From NCBI GenBank assembly GCA_942493385.1, contig OW818699.1, forward strand, positions 434,001-498,000: a stretch of 64,000 bases of DNA, given 5' to 3'. Shown here in pieces: positions 53,826 to 62,412 of the stretch. Under the pieces are notes generated by a model. It was not told the DNA's origin, did no database searches, and saw only the letters and a list, made by a program, of their open reading frames with translations. This DNA comes from UBA8389 sp942493385 (GTDB lineage Bacteria > Bacteroidota > Bacteroidia > Bacteroidales > UBA1402). The position numbers and the translations under genes were made by a program. Each line of letters starts with the position of its first letter. The stretch's first letter is position 1.

Positions 53826-55016
53826 GTGCCGATTTTATTTAAACACAAGTGTAGTTGGATACCATCAGTGCTAATGATGGTATCCAATTTGCAATTAACA
53901 GTTGCTCAATCGTTTGTGAACAACGATGTGGCTGTTGTCTCCTATGACGATAATGAAAAATATCGTTTCAGTGAGGGACTATGCGCCATTCAAAGGGATC
54001 ATTTGTGGGGATTTATGGATACGACAGGCAAGGTCGTCATTGATTTTCGGTTCCGAAACAACGGTTTTGAAATTCCTGCTTTTCATGAAGGCAAATGTTG
54101 TGTTTCCATAAAGACAGATCAAGAGGATTTGAGACGATTGTATATTGATAAGTCCGGGACGGTGCTTTTCCCAAATCAAGAATTCAGTGGAATTACTGCT
54201 TTTTCTGGCGGATTGGCCATCGTGGAGAAATCAGAGCCCTCCAAACCCCCCTTTCTTGCTCTGATTGATAGCTTGGGTAAACCACTAATTGGTGCTGTAA
54301 GACCTGGATATGCTTCAGGAATGATGTTGGAGTTCCGCGGTTTTCATGAAGGTCTTGCTGCCATTTGTGATAACAGGTCAAAAGCCTGGGGTTTCATCAA
54401 TACTAGTGGAAAATGGGCAATTCAGCCCGAAAACAACTATAAGGCTGTAGGAGATTTCCATGAAGGGCTTGCGTTTGTTCAGGAATCAACCGAGAATAAA
54501 TGGGGATGCATCAATACCAAAGGTGCGTTAATAATCCCTTTCATGTACGAAAATCGACCTGCTGATTTCTCGGATGGCCTTTCTGCAGTTAGAAATCAAG
54601 ATAATAAGGTTGGCTACATCGACAAGGCTGGGAATCTTGCCATTCCCTTTCACTATGAGCCCATTTCCAATCAGAACGGATTGCCATTTTTTGAAGGTAA
54701 TGCCATTGTATGCCGGGATGGTGTGTATTATTCTATCTCGATTTTGGGCAAAGAAAACCTTAAAATCGGGGATTCATCGGCAGAAATCAGGATGCTTCAA
54801 AACGGTTTGGTCGCCACAAAAAAATGGATGAAGTCGGAAATTTGGGGAATTGGGTTGATTCGTACCAACGGCGAAGTTATTTTGTCTCCAGGAACGATTT
54901 TCCAACTCGGAGAATTCAGCAATGGATTGGCACATGCTCAAGCAAGAATTAATGGGATAAATTACAATGGTTTTGTCAATCTGGATGCAAATTTTGTCAT
55001 TCTGAACGAAAATTAA
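53826..55016 (+). CDS. Secreted WG-repeat protein
   Basis: 396 residues. Tandem WG (KWG) beta-hairpin units occur throughout: HLWGFMDTTGKVVI, AWGFINTSGKWAI, KWGCINTKGALII and KVGYIDKAGNLAI, each preceded by an FxEGLA-like strand. WG repeats form beta-propeller-like or solenoid scaffolds, probably for binding; no enzyme activity is expected. I propose the GTG at 53826 as start: it gives a basic N-terminus, a hydrophobic stretch and a cut at TVA|Q28. The frame is also open back to 53781, overlapping the SDR gene, and an ATG at 53874 would leave almost no signal peptide. It lies 7 bp behind the SDR gene, so it is probably co-transcribed. Confidence 0.8.
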   Translation: MPILFKHKCSWIPSVLMMVSNLQLTVAQSFVNNDVAVVSYDDNEKYRFSEGLCAIQRDHLWGFMDTTGKVVIDFRFRNNGFEIPAFHEGKCCVSIKTDQEDLRRLYIDKSGTVLFPNQEFSGITAFSGGLAIVEKSEPSKPPFLALIDSLGKPLIGAVRPGYASGMMLEFRGFHEGLAAICDNRSKAWGFINTSGKWAIQPENNYKAVGDFHEGLAFVQESTENKWGCINTKGALIIPFMYENRPADFSDGLSAVRNQDNKVGYIDKAGNLAIPFHYEPISNQNGLPFFEGNAIVCRDGVYYSISILGKENLKIGDSSAEIRMLQNGLVATKKWMKSEIWGIGLIRTNGEVILSPGTIFQLGEFSNGLAHAQARINGINYNGFVNLDANFVILNEN

Positions 55017-55047
55017 GATTCAATTCGTAGGATTTTTTTTCTTTTCA

Positions 55048-55055
55048 TACCTTTG
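55048..55055 (+). promoter_or_regulatory. uxuA promoter (-7 element)
   Basis: TACCTTTG followed by CA, 45 bp before the uxuA start. Confidence 0.55.
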
Positions 55056-55100
55056 CATTGCTGGCCAAGAGCCGTATTCATCTAAAAAAATCCTTTTATA

Positions 55101-56276
55101 ATGAGTCTTTGTTTTAAGCAAACCATGCGTTGGTTTGGACCTGGTGATCCAGTTAGCCTGAGTGATATCCGTCAAGCAGGAGCAACTGGAGTATTAACCG
55201 CTTTGCATCAATATGCACCTGGAGAAATCTGGCCTTTGGAAGCCATTCGTGAACGTCAGGACATGCTTCGTGCAGCTGGTTTGGAATGGGAAGCAGTGGA
55301 AAGTGTCAATGTCCACGAAGATATAAAGCGTCGGTTTGGTAATTACAAACAATATGTTGAAAACTACAAGATGACCCTTCGGAACCTTTCTGAATGCGAC
55401 ATCAACGTAGTAATTTACAATTTCATGCCCGTCCTCGACTGGGTTCGGACAGACTTGTATTTTACGACAGATGATGGGTCGAAGGCCATGTATTTTGAAA
55501 AAGCGGCTTTTCAAGCTTTTGATTTATTTGTTTTGAAACGTCCAGGTGCGACTTTAGAATATTCGGTTGAGGAAATTGCAAAAGCGACAGTGCGTTTTGA
55601 AACGATGACCAAACCTGAAATGGAAGTTTTGATGAGTGTCATGTTGGCTGGACTTCCTGGTTCCGATGAGCAATATACTGTTGAGCAGATCTTGGCCGAC
55701 TTGGACAAGTACAAGGGAATCGACGCAGCCAAACTCAAAGAGCATCGGATTCTTTTTTTGCAAGATATTTGTCCCTTAGCCGATGAATTGGGCATGAAAA
55801 TGGCCATCCATCCGGATGATCCCCCATTCTCCGTTTTGGGTTTGCCTCGCATAAGCAGTACAGAAGCCGATTTTCAAGAAATGTTGGATGCCGTGCCAAA
55901 TCCTTCCAACGGTATTTGTTTTTGCGTCGGTTCTTTAAGTGCCAGACCGGACAATGACTTGGCTGGAATGGCTAAACGTTTGGGTGATAAGATTTTCGCA
56001 ACACATTTACGAAGCACCCAACGGGATAGTGAAGGCAATTTCTTCGAAGCCAACCACTTGGAGGGCTCCGTCGATATGTATCAGGTTATGAAGAATCTCA
56101 TCATCAAACTTAAGGAACGAGGAGCGCAAATACCAATGCGTCCCGATCACGGACATCAGATGATGGATGACCTAAACAAAACACAAAAGCATTTCGGTTA
56201 TTCAGGTATCGGTCGAATGCGTGGGCTGGCAGAATTAAGAGGGCTGGAATTGGGCATCTGCAGGTCGTTGGAATAG
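55101..56276 (+). CDS. uxuA: Mannonate dehydratase
   Basis: 391 residues, close to the E. coli enzyme. Dehydrates D-mannonate to 2-keto-3-deoxygluconate using Fe2+ or Mn2+. TIM barrel with the N-terminal MRWFGPGDPVSLSDIRQAGA, the MAIHPDDPPF segment, FCVGSLSARPDNDL, FATHLRSTQRD and MRPDHGHQM, which hold the metal-binding His, Cys and Asp residues. Monocistronic, flanked by its own promoter and a hairpin terminator. With the SDR upstream and the kinase downstream it forms the late uronate pathway. Confidence 0.97.
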   Translation: MSLCFKQTMRWFGPGDPVSLSDIRQAGATGVLTALHQYAPGEIWPLEAIRERQDMLRAAGLEWEAVESVNVHEDIKRRFGNYKQYVENYKMTLRNLSECDINVVIYNFMPVLDWVRTDLYFTTDDGSKAMYFEKAAFQAFDLFVLKRPGATLEYSVEEIAKATVRFETMTKPEMEVLMSVMLAGLPGSDEQYTVEQILADLDKYKGIDAAKLKEHRILFLQDICPLADELGMKMAIHPDDPPFSVLGLPRISSTEADFQEMLDAVPNPSNGICFCVGSLSARPDNDLAGMAKRLGDKIFATHLRSTQRDSEGNFFEANHLEGSVDMYQVMKNLIIKLKERGAQIPMRPDHGHQMMDDLNKTQKHFGYSGIGRMRGLAELRGLELGICRSLE

Positions 56277-56285
56277 AAAAAAAAC

Positions 56286-56318
56286 GAAGCCGTTACAACA
56301 TCACGTTGGAGCGGCTTC
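56286..56318 (+). terminator. uxuA terminator, member of a repeated hairpin type
   Basis: Stem of about 12 pairs with one mismatch around a 7-base loop, followed by TTTCT. Its sequence is 24/31 identical to the terminator after gnd (62352-62396), including loop positions, so both seem to be copies of one repeat. Confidence 0.75.
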
Positions 56319-56435
56319 TTTCTATATAGAGGAAATTAAAAAGAGTTCTATTCTAAGGAAAACTTCGGTGGGATGTTTTCCAATACAGTATAGATGCAAG
56401 TCCTTGAAGAAACGCTACAGCAAATCGGATTTTTT

Positions 56436-57218
56436 TTAGAATTGATAGCTCAATTGGATCTCTGTTCCTTCAGGACCCAAATTCGGGCTCAAAGTAAGCC
56501 TGTTTTTTAGAAGAGGCATCAGTGCATCATACAACCAATAGGTGGCATTGGTGCTTAAGGTTCCAACTGCCGCACCCATTAACACATCTGGGACAAAATG
56601 TCGGTTTCGTGCTATACGGGCATATCCGACCCAAGCCGCCGTAGAATAACCAGCAATTGAAATCCATGGACTGATGTTACCGAATTCCCGGTGAAGCAGT
56701 GTTGCACCAACAAAAGCCATGGACGCATGTTGGGACGGGAAAGAATTATGTTCTGTGAAAGGCGCAGGTCGTGCCACATGGGTAGCCAGTTTGGTTCGGT
56801 AAACAATGAAATCGGCAAGAATGTAAGCCATGCCACCGACGGCCACTTGCTCTAAAATTTTGTGTTTACCCTTCAGGCCAGTCAAAGAGAGTAATACTAC
56901 GGCACCCATCGGAGCGAATCGCAATTCATCATCGTACAGATTGACTTTGTCCGTTCTGTCCCAATTAAGTTGTGCCTGCATTTGATATTTAAGGTCGGGG
57001 AAGGCTAAAATGGAAAGGCTGGAAGCTGCAAGGGATAATGGAATGACGGATTGTCGGAAATATTTGCTTTCCATCCAGCACGATTTTTGATGCGAAGTTA
57101 AGGTGGAATCTGTTGCAATTATTGCAGAATCAGGTACAGTTCCCATTACTGAAACGGCTAACAAGGGCAGAAAAAACAAAAGTGCAAATCTGCAACAATT
57201 CTTATGCATTTTGGTCAA
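56436..57218 (-). CDS. PAP2 family membrane phosphatase
   Basis: 260 residues. The acid-phosphatase signature is present: KLATHVARP (KX6RP), PSQHAS (PSGH with Q for G) and RIARNRHFVPD (SRX5HX3D with R-I-A-R). N-terminal hydrophobic segment plus several membrane helices. Probable substrates are undecaprenyl diphosphate or lipid A phosphates. Unlike the other exported proteins here it has no Gln at a likely cleavage site, fitting a retained membrane anchor. It is encoded on the strand opposite the sugar-acid genes and so is probably unrelated to them. An ATG three codons later is an alternative start. Confidence 0.88.
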   Translation of the reverse strand: MTKMHKNCCRFALLFFLPLLAVSVMGTVPDSAIIATDSTLTSHQKSCWMESKYFRQSVIPLSLAASSLSILAFPDLKYQMQAQLNWDRTDKVNLYDDELRFAPMGAVVLLSLTGLKGKHKILEQVAVGGMAYILADFIVYRTKLATHVARPAPFTEHNSFPSQHASMAFVGATLLHREFGNISPWISIAGYSTAAWVGYARIARNRHFVPDVLMGAAVGTLSTNATYWLYDALMPLLKNRLTLSPNLGPEGTEIQLSYQF

Positions 57219-57269
57219 TTTTTACACAAAGTAAACGACGAAAGTACGGATAGTTTTTGAGGTTTTATA

Positions 57270-57277
57270 TATCTTTG
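57270..57277 (+). promoter_or_regulatory. kdgK-larA-pdxB-gnd promoter (-7 element)
   Basis: TATCTTTG, exact common form, 52 bp before the kinase start. No further clear promoter is visible before gnd, so the four genes may share this one. Confidence 0.55.
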
Positions 57278-57329
57278 TAATGATAGAGTCTGAAACTTTC
57301 CTGATAAAATCCTTCCTAAATATTTTATT

Positions 57330-58409
57330 ATGAGCCTAGAACTAAAAAAAGATTGTAAGTATTCCCTTTTGGTTGCAACCAGCATGGGTGTTCGCATCAC
57401 ACCTGTAAACGGACAGCCGGTTCATAGCAGCCACTTGTTTGAAATGCAGGCAACCAGTGCGGAAACCAATGTGGCCAGCATCGCCTCCTTTCTTGGTATG
57501 CCTGTCAAGGTCCTGACCACGTTTGTAAAAGACAGTCCAATAGCACAATTTATAAAAAGCGACCTTAAAAGCCGATTCATGGACTTTGAGGGGCCGGAAG
57601 TCGCGCAAGGTGACCCTTGGGGTTATCGCCACCAGTTCAATATTGCCGACAGTGGATATGGCTCACGCGGACCTCGTGTTCAAAACGACAGAGCCGGTGA
57701 AGTTGGTCGGACCTTGAATGTTAAGGATTTTGATTTGGAGCGGATTTTTGGAAAAGAAGGTGTGCAAATTGTACACTTGTCTGGTTTGATTGCTGCCCTT
57801 TCACCCGAAACGACGACTTTTTGCCTCGAAATTGCGCGAGCAGCTAAAAAATACGGGAGCCGCATCTCTTTTGATTTGAACTACCGTGCCTCGTTTTGGA
57901 AGGGTCGTGAAAAACAACTCAGCGAAAGCTTCGCTGAAATCGCCTCCGTTTCTGATATTCTGATTGGTAATGAAGAGGATTTCCAATTGTGCCTCGGCAT
58001 AGAAGGTCCTGAAGCCGGTGGTAAGGGGATCGAGGCTGAAATTGAAGGTTTCAAAGGTATGATTGGTCGGGTTAAAAAAGCCTATCCCAATGCCTCTGTA
58101 TTTGCGACAACACTTCGTCAAGTCATCAGCGCCAACGAACATCTGTGGGGTGCAATTATGCTGGAAGGAAATGATTGGCAAGTAATCGAACCACGTAAAA
58201 TAACGGTATTGGATCGTATTGGCGGTGGTGATGGTTTCGTCGGAGGTTTGCTTTATGGCATTCTGAAAGAATGGTCTCCTGAGAAATGGCCGCAATTTGG
58301 ATGGGCAACCGGTGCATTGGCCACAACATTTCTGACAGACTATGCGCAGCCAGCCGATGAAGATATGGTTTGGAGTATTTGGAAGGGAAATGCACGGGTA
58401 AAACGCTAA
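57330..58409 (+). CDS. kdgK: PfkB family sugar kinase, probable 2-keto-3-deoxygluconate kinase
   Basis: 359 residues. Ribokinase fold with the C-terminal anion-hole and catalytic base motif DRIGGGDGFVGGLLYG, and an internal FDLNYRASFW segment seen in KDG kinases. It would phosphorylate KDG, the product of UxuA, to KDPG for an Entner-Doudoroff-type aldolase, which is not in this window. The N-terminus is typical for family members from Bacteroidota. First gene of a four-gene series; LarA-like follows by 3 bp. Confidence 0.85.
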   Translation: MSLELKKDCKYSLLVATSMGVRITPVNGQPVHSSHLFEMQATSAETNVASIASFLGMPVKVLTTFVKDSPIAQFIKSDLKSRFMDFEGPEVAQGDPWGYRHQFNIADSGYGSRGPRVQNDRAGEVGRTLNVKDFDLERIFGKEGVQIVHLSGLIAALSPETTTFCLEIARAAKKYGSRISFDLNYRASFWKGREKQLSESFAEIASVSDILIGNEEDFQLCLGIEGPEAGGKGIEAEIEGFKGMIGRVKKAYPNASVFATTLRQVISANEHLWGAIMLEGNDWQVIEPRKITVLDRIGGGDGFVGGLLYGILKEWSPEKWPQFGWATGALATTFLTDYAQPADEDMVWSIWKGNARVKR

Positions 58410-58412
58410 CTA

Positions 58413-59702
58413 ATGCTGTATTACGAAATAGGTTCGATCGATTTGGAATTAGGCCCGGACGATTTGAAAAAAGGGTTGTTTGAAGCCTTGGACAAGATGG
58501 GCAAAAAGCGGAAAGTACTGGCGATACCGCCAGATTACACCCGATTGCCCAGTCGTGCAGGTGAATTGACAGAATTCACCTGGGAGTATTATGGGGCGCT
58601 TCTTACAGATGTTCTTCCTGCACTGGGCACTCATTCGCCCATGACCCAACATCAAATCAGCCATATGTTCGGAAAGATGCCAGCGTCGTTGATTCGTGAG
58701 CACGATTGGCGGCACGACGTAGTGACTGTGGGCACTGTACCTGCGGCATTTGTTAAGGAAGTTTCCGATGGTGCCGTTGATTTTCCATGGCCGGCTCAAG
58801 TCAACAAATTGTTGATTGAAGGGAATTTCGATTTGATTTTGTCCATTGGGCAAGTTGTACCGCACGAAGTAGTGGGTATGGCCAACTACAATAAAAATAT
58901 TTTTGTTGGAACAGGTGGTGTGGAAGGGATCAATAAAAGCCATTTTGTCGGCGCTTCCTACGGGATGGAGCGAATGATGGGCCATGCTGATACACCTGTC
59001 CGCAGGATATTCAATTATGCATCTGAACATTTCACCAATCAGTTGCCTATTGTTTACGTACAAACAGTAGTTGGATTGGATAAAAAAGATGGTAAAGTCA
59101 AAACTCGCGGCTTGTACATCGGTGATGATTTTGAAGTATTTGACAAAGCAGCAAAACTTTCTTTGCAAGTCAATTTCGACATGTTGGACAAGCCTTTGAA
59201 AAAGGTTGTTGTTTATTTGGATCCAACTGAGTTCAAGAGTACCTGGCTTGGAAACAAGTCAGTTTACAGAACTCGGATGGCCATTGAGGATCACGGTGAA
59301 TTGATTATTCTGGCTCCGGCCTTGAAGGAATTTGGTGAAGACAAAGAAATTGACCGATTGATACGAAAATATGGGTATTTCGGCACTCCAGCCACACTCA
59401 AGTCTTGTGAAGAAAATGTCGAACTGAGAAAGAATCTGAGTGCGGCTGCCCATTTGATTCATGGTTCCTCGGAAGGCCGCTTCAGCATTACCTATTGTCC
59501 GGGAAAGGGCGCAGAGAATTTGACCAAGGAGGAAATTGAAAGTGTTGGATTCAAGTATGCCGACATCGATGAAGTGACTTTAAAATATGACCCCTCAAAG
59601 TTGCGAGACGGGTACAATACATTGCCGGACGGAGAGGAAATCTATTACATCTCCAACCCCGCCTTGGGGTTGTGGGCGTTTAAAGACCGGTTTAATTATT
59701 AA
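58413..59702 (+). CDS. LarA-like nickel-pincer racemase/epimerase, possibly D-gluconate 2-epimerase
   Basis: 429 residues of the lactate racemase (LarA/DUF2088) superfamily. H151 (VVPH), K161 (NYNK) and H177 (KSH) have the same 10- and 16-residue spacing as H174, K184 and H200 of Lactobacillus plantarum LarA, where the Lys carries the nickel-pincer nucleotide. An intact cofactor site is therefore likely. LarA homologues include hydroxyacid racemases and a D-gluconate 2-epimerase. Being wedged between kdgK and sugar-acid genes, near uxuA, makes gluconate/mannonate epimerisation the best guess here (inference). The cofactor genes larB, larC and larE are not in this window. Confidence 0.8.
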   Translation: MLYYEIGSIDLELGPDDLKKGLFEALDKMGKKRKVLAIPPDYTRLPSRAGELTEFTWEYYGALLTDVLPALGTHSPMTQHQISHMFGKMPASLIREHDWRHDVVTVGTVPAAFVKEVSDGAVDFPWPAQVNKLLIEGNFDLILSIGQVVPHEVVGMANYNKNIFVGTGGVEGINKSHFVGASYGMERMMGHADTPVRRIFNYASEHFTNQLPIVYVQTVVGLDKKDGKVKTRGLYIGDDFEVFDKAAKLSLQVNFDMLDKPLKKVVVYLDPTEFKSTWLGNKSVYRTRMAIEDHGELIILAPALKEFGEDKEIDRLIRKYGYFGTPATLKSCEENVELRKNLSAAAHLIHGSSEGRFSITYCPGKGAENLTKEEIESVGFKYADIDEVTLKYDPSKLRDGYNTLPDGEEIYYISNPALGLWAFKDRFNY

Positions 59703-59726
59703 GCCGTTGAATGCAAATCTAGTTTT

Positions 59727-60854
59727 ATGAAGTTTATTATCGACGATAAGATTCCTTATATCCAGGGAGCGTTGGAGCCGTTTGGTGAGGTTCTGTATCT
59801 TTCAGGCCCCAAAACAACTCCTGAAATAGCCAGGAATACCGACGCCATCATCACCCGCACACGTACCATTTGTAACGAACAATTACTAGCCGGTTCCTCT
59901 GTGAAAATCATTGCAACTGCCACCATTGGTTTTGATCATATTGATACGGAATATTGCGATAAGGCAGGAATTCTTTGGACGAATGCTCCTGGCTGTAACT
60001 CCAAATCCGTGGAACAGTACATCGCATCGGCTCTTTTTGTATTGGCTGAACGCAAGGGTTTTGAGTTAAAGGGTAAAACCATCGGAGTCGTTGGCGTAGG
60101 GCAAGTAGGATCGAAAGTGGCCCGAGTTTGTGAACTTTTCGGAATGAACGTCTTGCTGAATGACCCTCCCCGCGCCAGACAAGAAGGACCAGATAAATTT
60201 TGCAGTTTGGAGCGAATCATGGAAGAGGCAGATTTTATATCGCTTCATGTGCCGCTCAATATGCAAGGAGTGGACGCAACCTTTCATTTGGCTGATGAAC
60301 TTTTCTTTCAAGCGCTTAAACGCAAGCCCTTCCTTTTTAATTCCTGCAGGGGTGAGGTATTGGATACAAATTCAGCCAAATTTGCAATAAAAAACAACCT
60401 GATTTCTGGGTTGGTGATTGATTGTTGGGAGAACGAACCAGCTTTGGATCTTGAGCTTCTAGAGCTGGTTGATTTGGCGACACCACACATTGCGGGTTAT
60501 TCCAAGGATGGTAAAGCCAACGGTACAACCATGAGCATTCAAGCTTTGAGTCGCTTTTTTGGTTTGGGTATTGACGATTGGAAAGCACAAAATGTGGAAC
60601 TTCCTTCAACTACCTTGATTGAAATGGACGGTAACGAACTGTCCGATGAAGAAATGCTTTCTAAAGCCGTTTTAGCAACTTATGATATTCGGGTTGATGA
60701 TGCCGATTTACGCAGAAATCCCGAATTGTTTGAGAAATTGAGGGGTGATTACCCAGTAAGAAGGGAATATCCCGTATATTCCATCCATTGCCGAAATGTA
60801 AGACAAACTATTCAAGAAAAATTAAAAGCGCTAGGCTTCAAAATAACCGAATGA
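59727..60854 (+). CDS. pdxB: 4-phosphoerythronate dehydrogenase
   Basis: 375 residues. D-2-hydroxyacid dehydrogenase fold with NAD-binding GVVGVGQVGSKVA, catalytic region SCRGEV, the E in CWENEP and the H in TPHIAGYSKDGK. The C-terminal extension of about 90 residues is the PdxB-specific dimerisation domain. It oxidises 4-phosphoerythronate in the DXP-dependent pyridoxal phosphate pathway. Position 24 bp after the LarA-like gene and 27 bp before gnd is suggestive, since its substrate inhibits 6-phosphogluconate dehydrogenase. Confidence 0.93.
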   Translation: MKFIIDDKIPYIQGALEPFGEVLYLSGPKTTPEIARNTDAIITRTRTICNEQLLAGSSVKIIATATIGFDHIDTEYCDKAGILWTNAPGCNSKSVEQYIASALFVLAERKGFELKGKTIGVVGVGQVGSKVARVCELFGMNVLLNDPPRARQEGPDKFCSLERIMEEADFISLHVPLNMQGVDATFHLADELFFQALKRKPFLFNSCRGEVLDTNSAKFAIKNNLISGLVIDCWENEPALDLELLELVDLATPHIAGYSKDGKANGTTMSIQALSRFFGLGIDDWKAQNVELPSTTLIEMDGNELSDEEMLSKAVLATYDIRVDDADLRRNPELFEKLRGDYPVRREYPVYSIHCRNVRQTIQEKLKALGFKITE

Positions 60855-60881
60855 TTTAACGTAAAACCATAAACAAATAGT

Positions 60882-62336
60882 ATGAAAAAATTAGCAGACA
60901 TTGGATTAATCGGGTTGGCCGTCATGGGCGAAAACTTGGTGTTGAACATGGAGAGCAAAGGCTTCACTGTGGCAGTATTCAACCGTACCGTAGAAAAAGT
61001 GGATCAGTTCATGGCTGGTCGCGGAGCCGGCAAGAATTTTATCGGTGCACATTCCATCGAAGAACTTTGTGCTTCACTTGAAAGACCTCGCAAAGTGATG
61101 ATGTTGGTCAAAGCCGGTCAGGCAGTTGACGATTTCATCGATAAAATCATCCCTTTTTTGGAACCTGGCGACATCATCATCGATGGCGGTAATTCCCATT
61201 TCCCCGATACCATTCGCAGAACCAAATACATTGAAAGCAAAGGCTTGTTGTTTATCGGAACCGGTGTTTCAGGTGGCGAAGAGGGTGCACTGAACGGCCC
61301 GTCCATCATGCCAGGTGGTTCACCTGCCGCTTGGCCTGCTGTAAAAGAGATCTTTCAGGCCATTTCAGCGAAAGTTGAGGATGGTTCAGCTTGTTGCGAC
61401 TGGGTTGGCGAAGGCGGTGCCGGTCATTTTGTAAAAATGGTACACAATGGCATTGAATACGGCGATATGCAGATTATCTGCGAAGCTTATCAGATGATGA
61501 AAGAAATGCTGGGAATGAACGCTGACGAAATGCACGAAGTGTTCAAAAACTGGAACGAAGGCGAGCTTGATTCCTATTTGATTGAAATCACAAGGGACAT
61601 CATGGGTTACAAAGATGAAAATGGCGAGGCGCTGGTTGAAAAAATCTTGGATACTGCAGGCCAAAAAGGTACCGGAAAATGGACTGGCGTTGCTGCTCTC
61701 GATTTGGGTATTCCATTGACCTTGATTGGAGAATCCGTGTTTGCCCGTTGCTTGTCCGCTCAAAAAGACATCCGCGTGGAGGCTTCTAAAATACTAAGTG
61801 GCCCTGCCGAAAAATTCAGCGGAGACAAGGCTCAAATGATTTCCGACCTTAAAGACGCTCTGTTTGGTGCCAAGATCATTTCGTATGCACAAGGTTACAA
61901 CCTGATGATGGAAGCAGCTAAGGATTACGGATGGAATCTGAACTATGGTGGAATTGCTTTGATGTGGCGTGGTGGTTGCATCATCCGTTCCGTATTCTTG
62001 GCTGATATCAAAAAAGCATTTGATAAGAATCCCAACCTGACCAATTTGTTGTTGGATCCCTATTTTAAAGAAAAGGTGGAAACCGCTCAAGCAGGATGGC
62101 GCAGGGTTTGTGCCACGGCCATGATGTACGGAATTCCGGTTCCTGCACTGACCACAGCCCTCTGCTATTTCGACGGCATTCGCAGCGAACGTTTGCCTGC
62201 AAACCTTTTGCAAGCTCAAAGAGACTACTTCGGTGCACATACCTACGAACGTGTTGACAAACCCAGAGGGGAGTTCTTCCATACCAACTGGACGGGAAAA
62301 GGTGGCGACACTGCTTCCTCCACTTACGTGGTTTAA
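60882..62336 (+). CDS. gnd: 6-phosphogluconate dehydrogenase, decarboxylating
   Basis: 484 residues. NADP-binding GLAVMGENLVLNM with the NRT motif (FNRTVEKV) for the 2'-phosphate, signature IIDGGNSHFPDT, substrate loop GTGVSGGEEGA, catalytic Lys and Glu in GGAGHFVKMVHNGIEYGDMQ, and the all-helical C-terminal domain. It produces ribulose 5-phosphate and NADPH. No zwf or pgl lies next to it. Last gene of the kdgK series, closed by a strong hairpin. Confidence 0.97.
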   Translation: MKKLADIGLIGLAVMGENLVLNMESKGFTVAVFNRTVEKVDQFMAGRGAGKNFIGAHSIEELCASLERPRKVMMLVKAGQAVDDFIDKIIPFLEPGDIIIDGGNSHFPDTIRRTKYIESKGLLFIGTGVSGGEEGALNGPSIMPGGSPAAWPAVKEIFQAISAKVEDGSACCDWVGEGGAGHFVKMVHNGIEYGDMQIICEAYQMMKEMLGMNADEMHEVFKNWNEGELDSYLIEITRDIMGYKDENGEALVEKILDTAGQKGTGKWTGVAALDLGIPLTLIGESVFARCLSAQKDIRVEASKILSGPAEKFSGDKAQMISDLKDALFGAKIISYAQGYNLMMEAAKDYGWNLNYGGIALMWRGGCIIRSVFLADIKKAFDKNPNLTNLLLDPYFKEKVETAQAGWRRVCATAMMYGIPVPALTTALCYFDGIRSERLPANLLQAQRDYFGAHTYERVDKPRGEFFHTNWTGKGGDTASSTYVV

Positions 62337-62351
62337 TGCATCAACATACTT

Positions 62352-62396
62352 AAAAAGAGAGCCGTTTCATCATTTCGTTGAAGCGGCTCTCTTTTT
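62352..62396 (+). terminator. gnd terminator, repeated hairpin type
   Basis: 18 consecutive pairs (one G-U) around a 9-base loop, with an A-run before and a T-run after the GC-rich core, so it may work in both directions. It resembles the uxuA terminator at 56286-56318. Confidence 0.9.
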
Positions 62397-62412
62397 AGTT
62401 TGGCAGTTTTTG

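Noticed and set aside
56357..56381. Hairpin GGAAAAC/GTTTTCC between uxuA and the PAP2 gene as a terminator
   Set aside because: Seven pairs only, a long loop and no U-tract in either direction; uxuA already has a stronger hairpin.
58449..59168. 239-codon open frame antisense to the LarA-like gene
   Set aside because: Mirror frame of a real gene with conserved active-site residues; no start context or homology signal.
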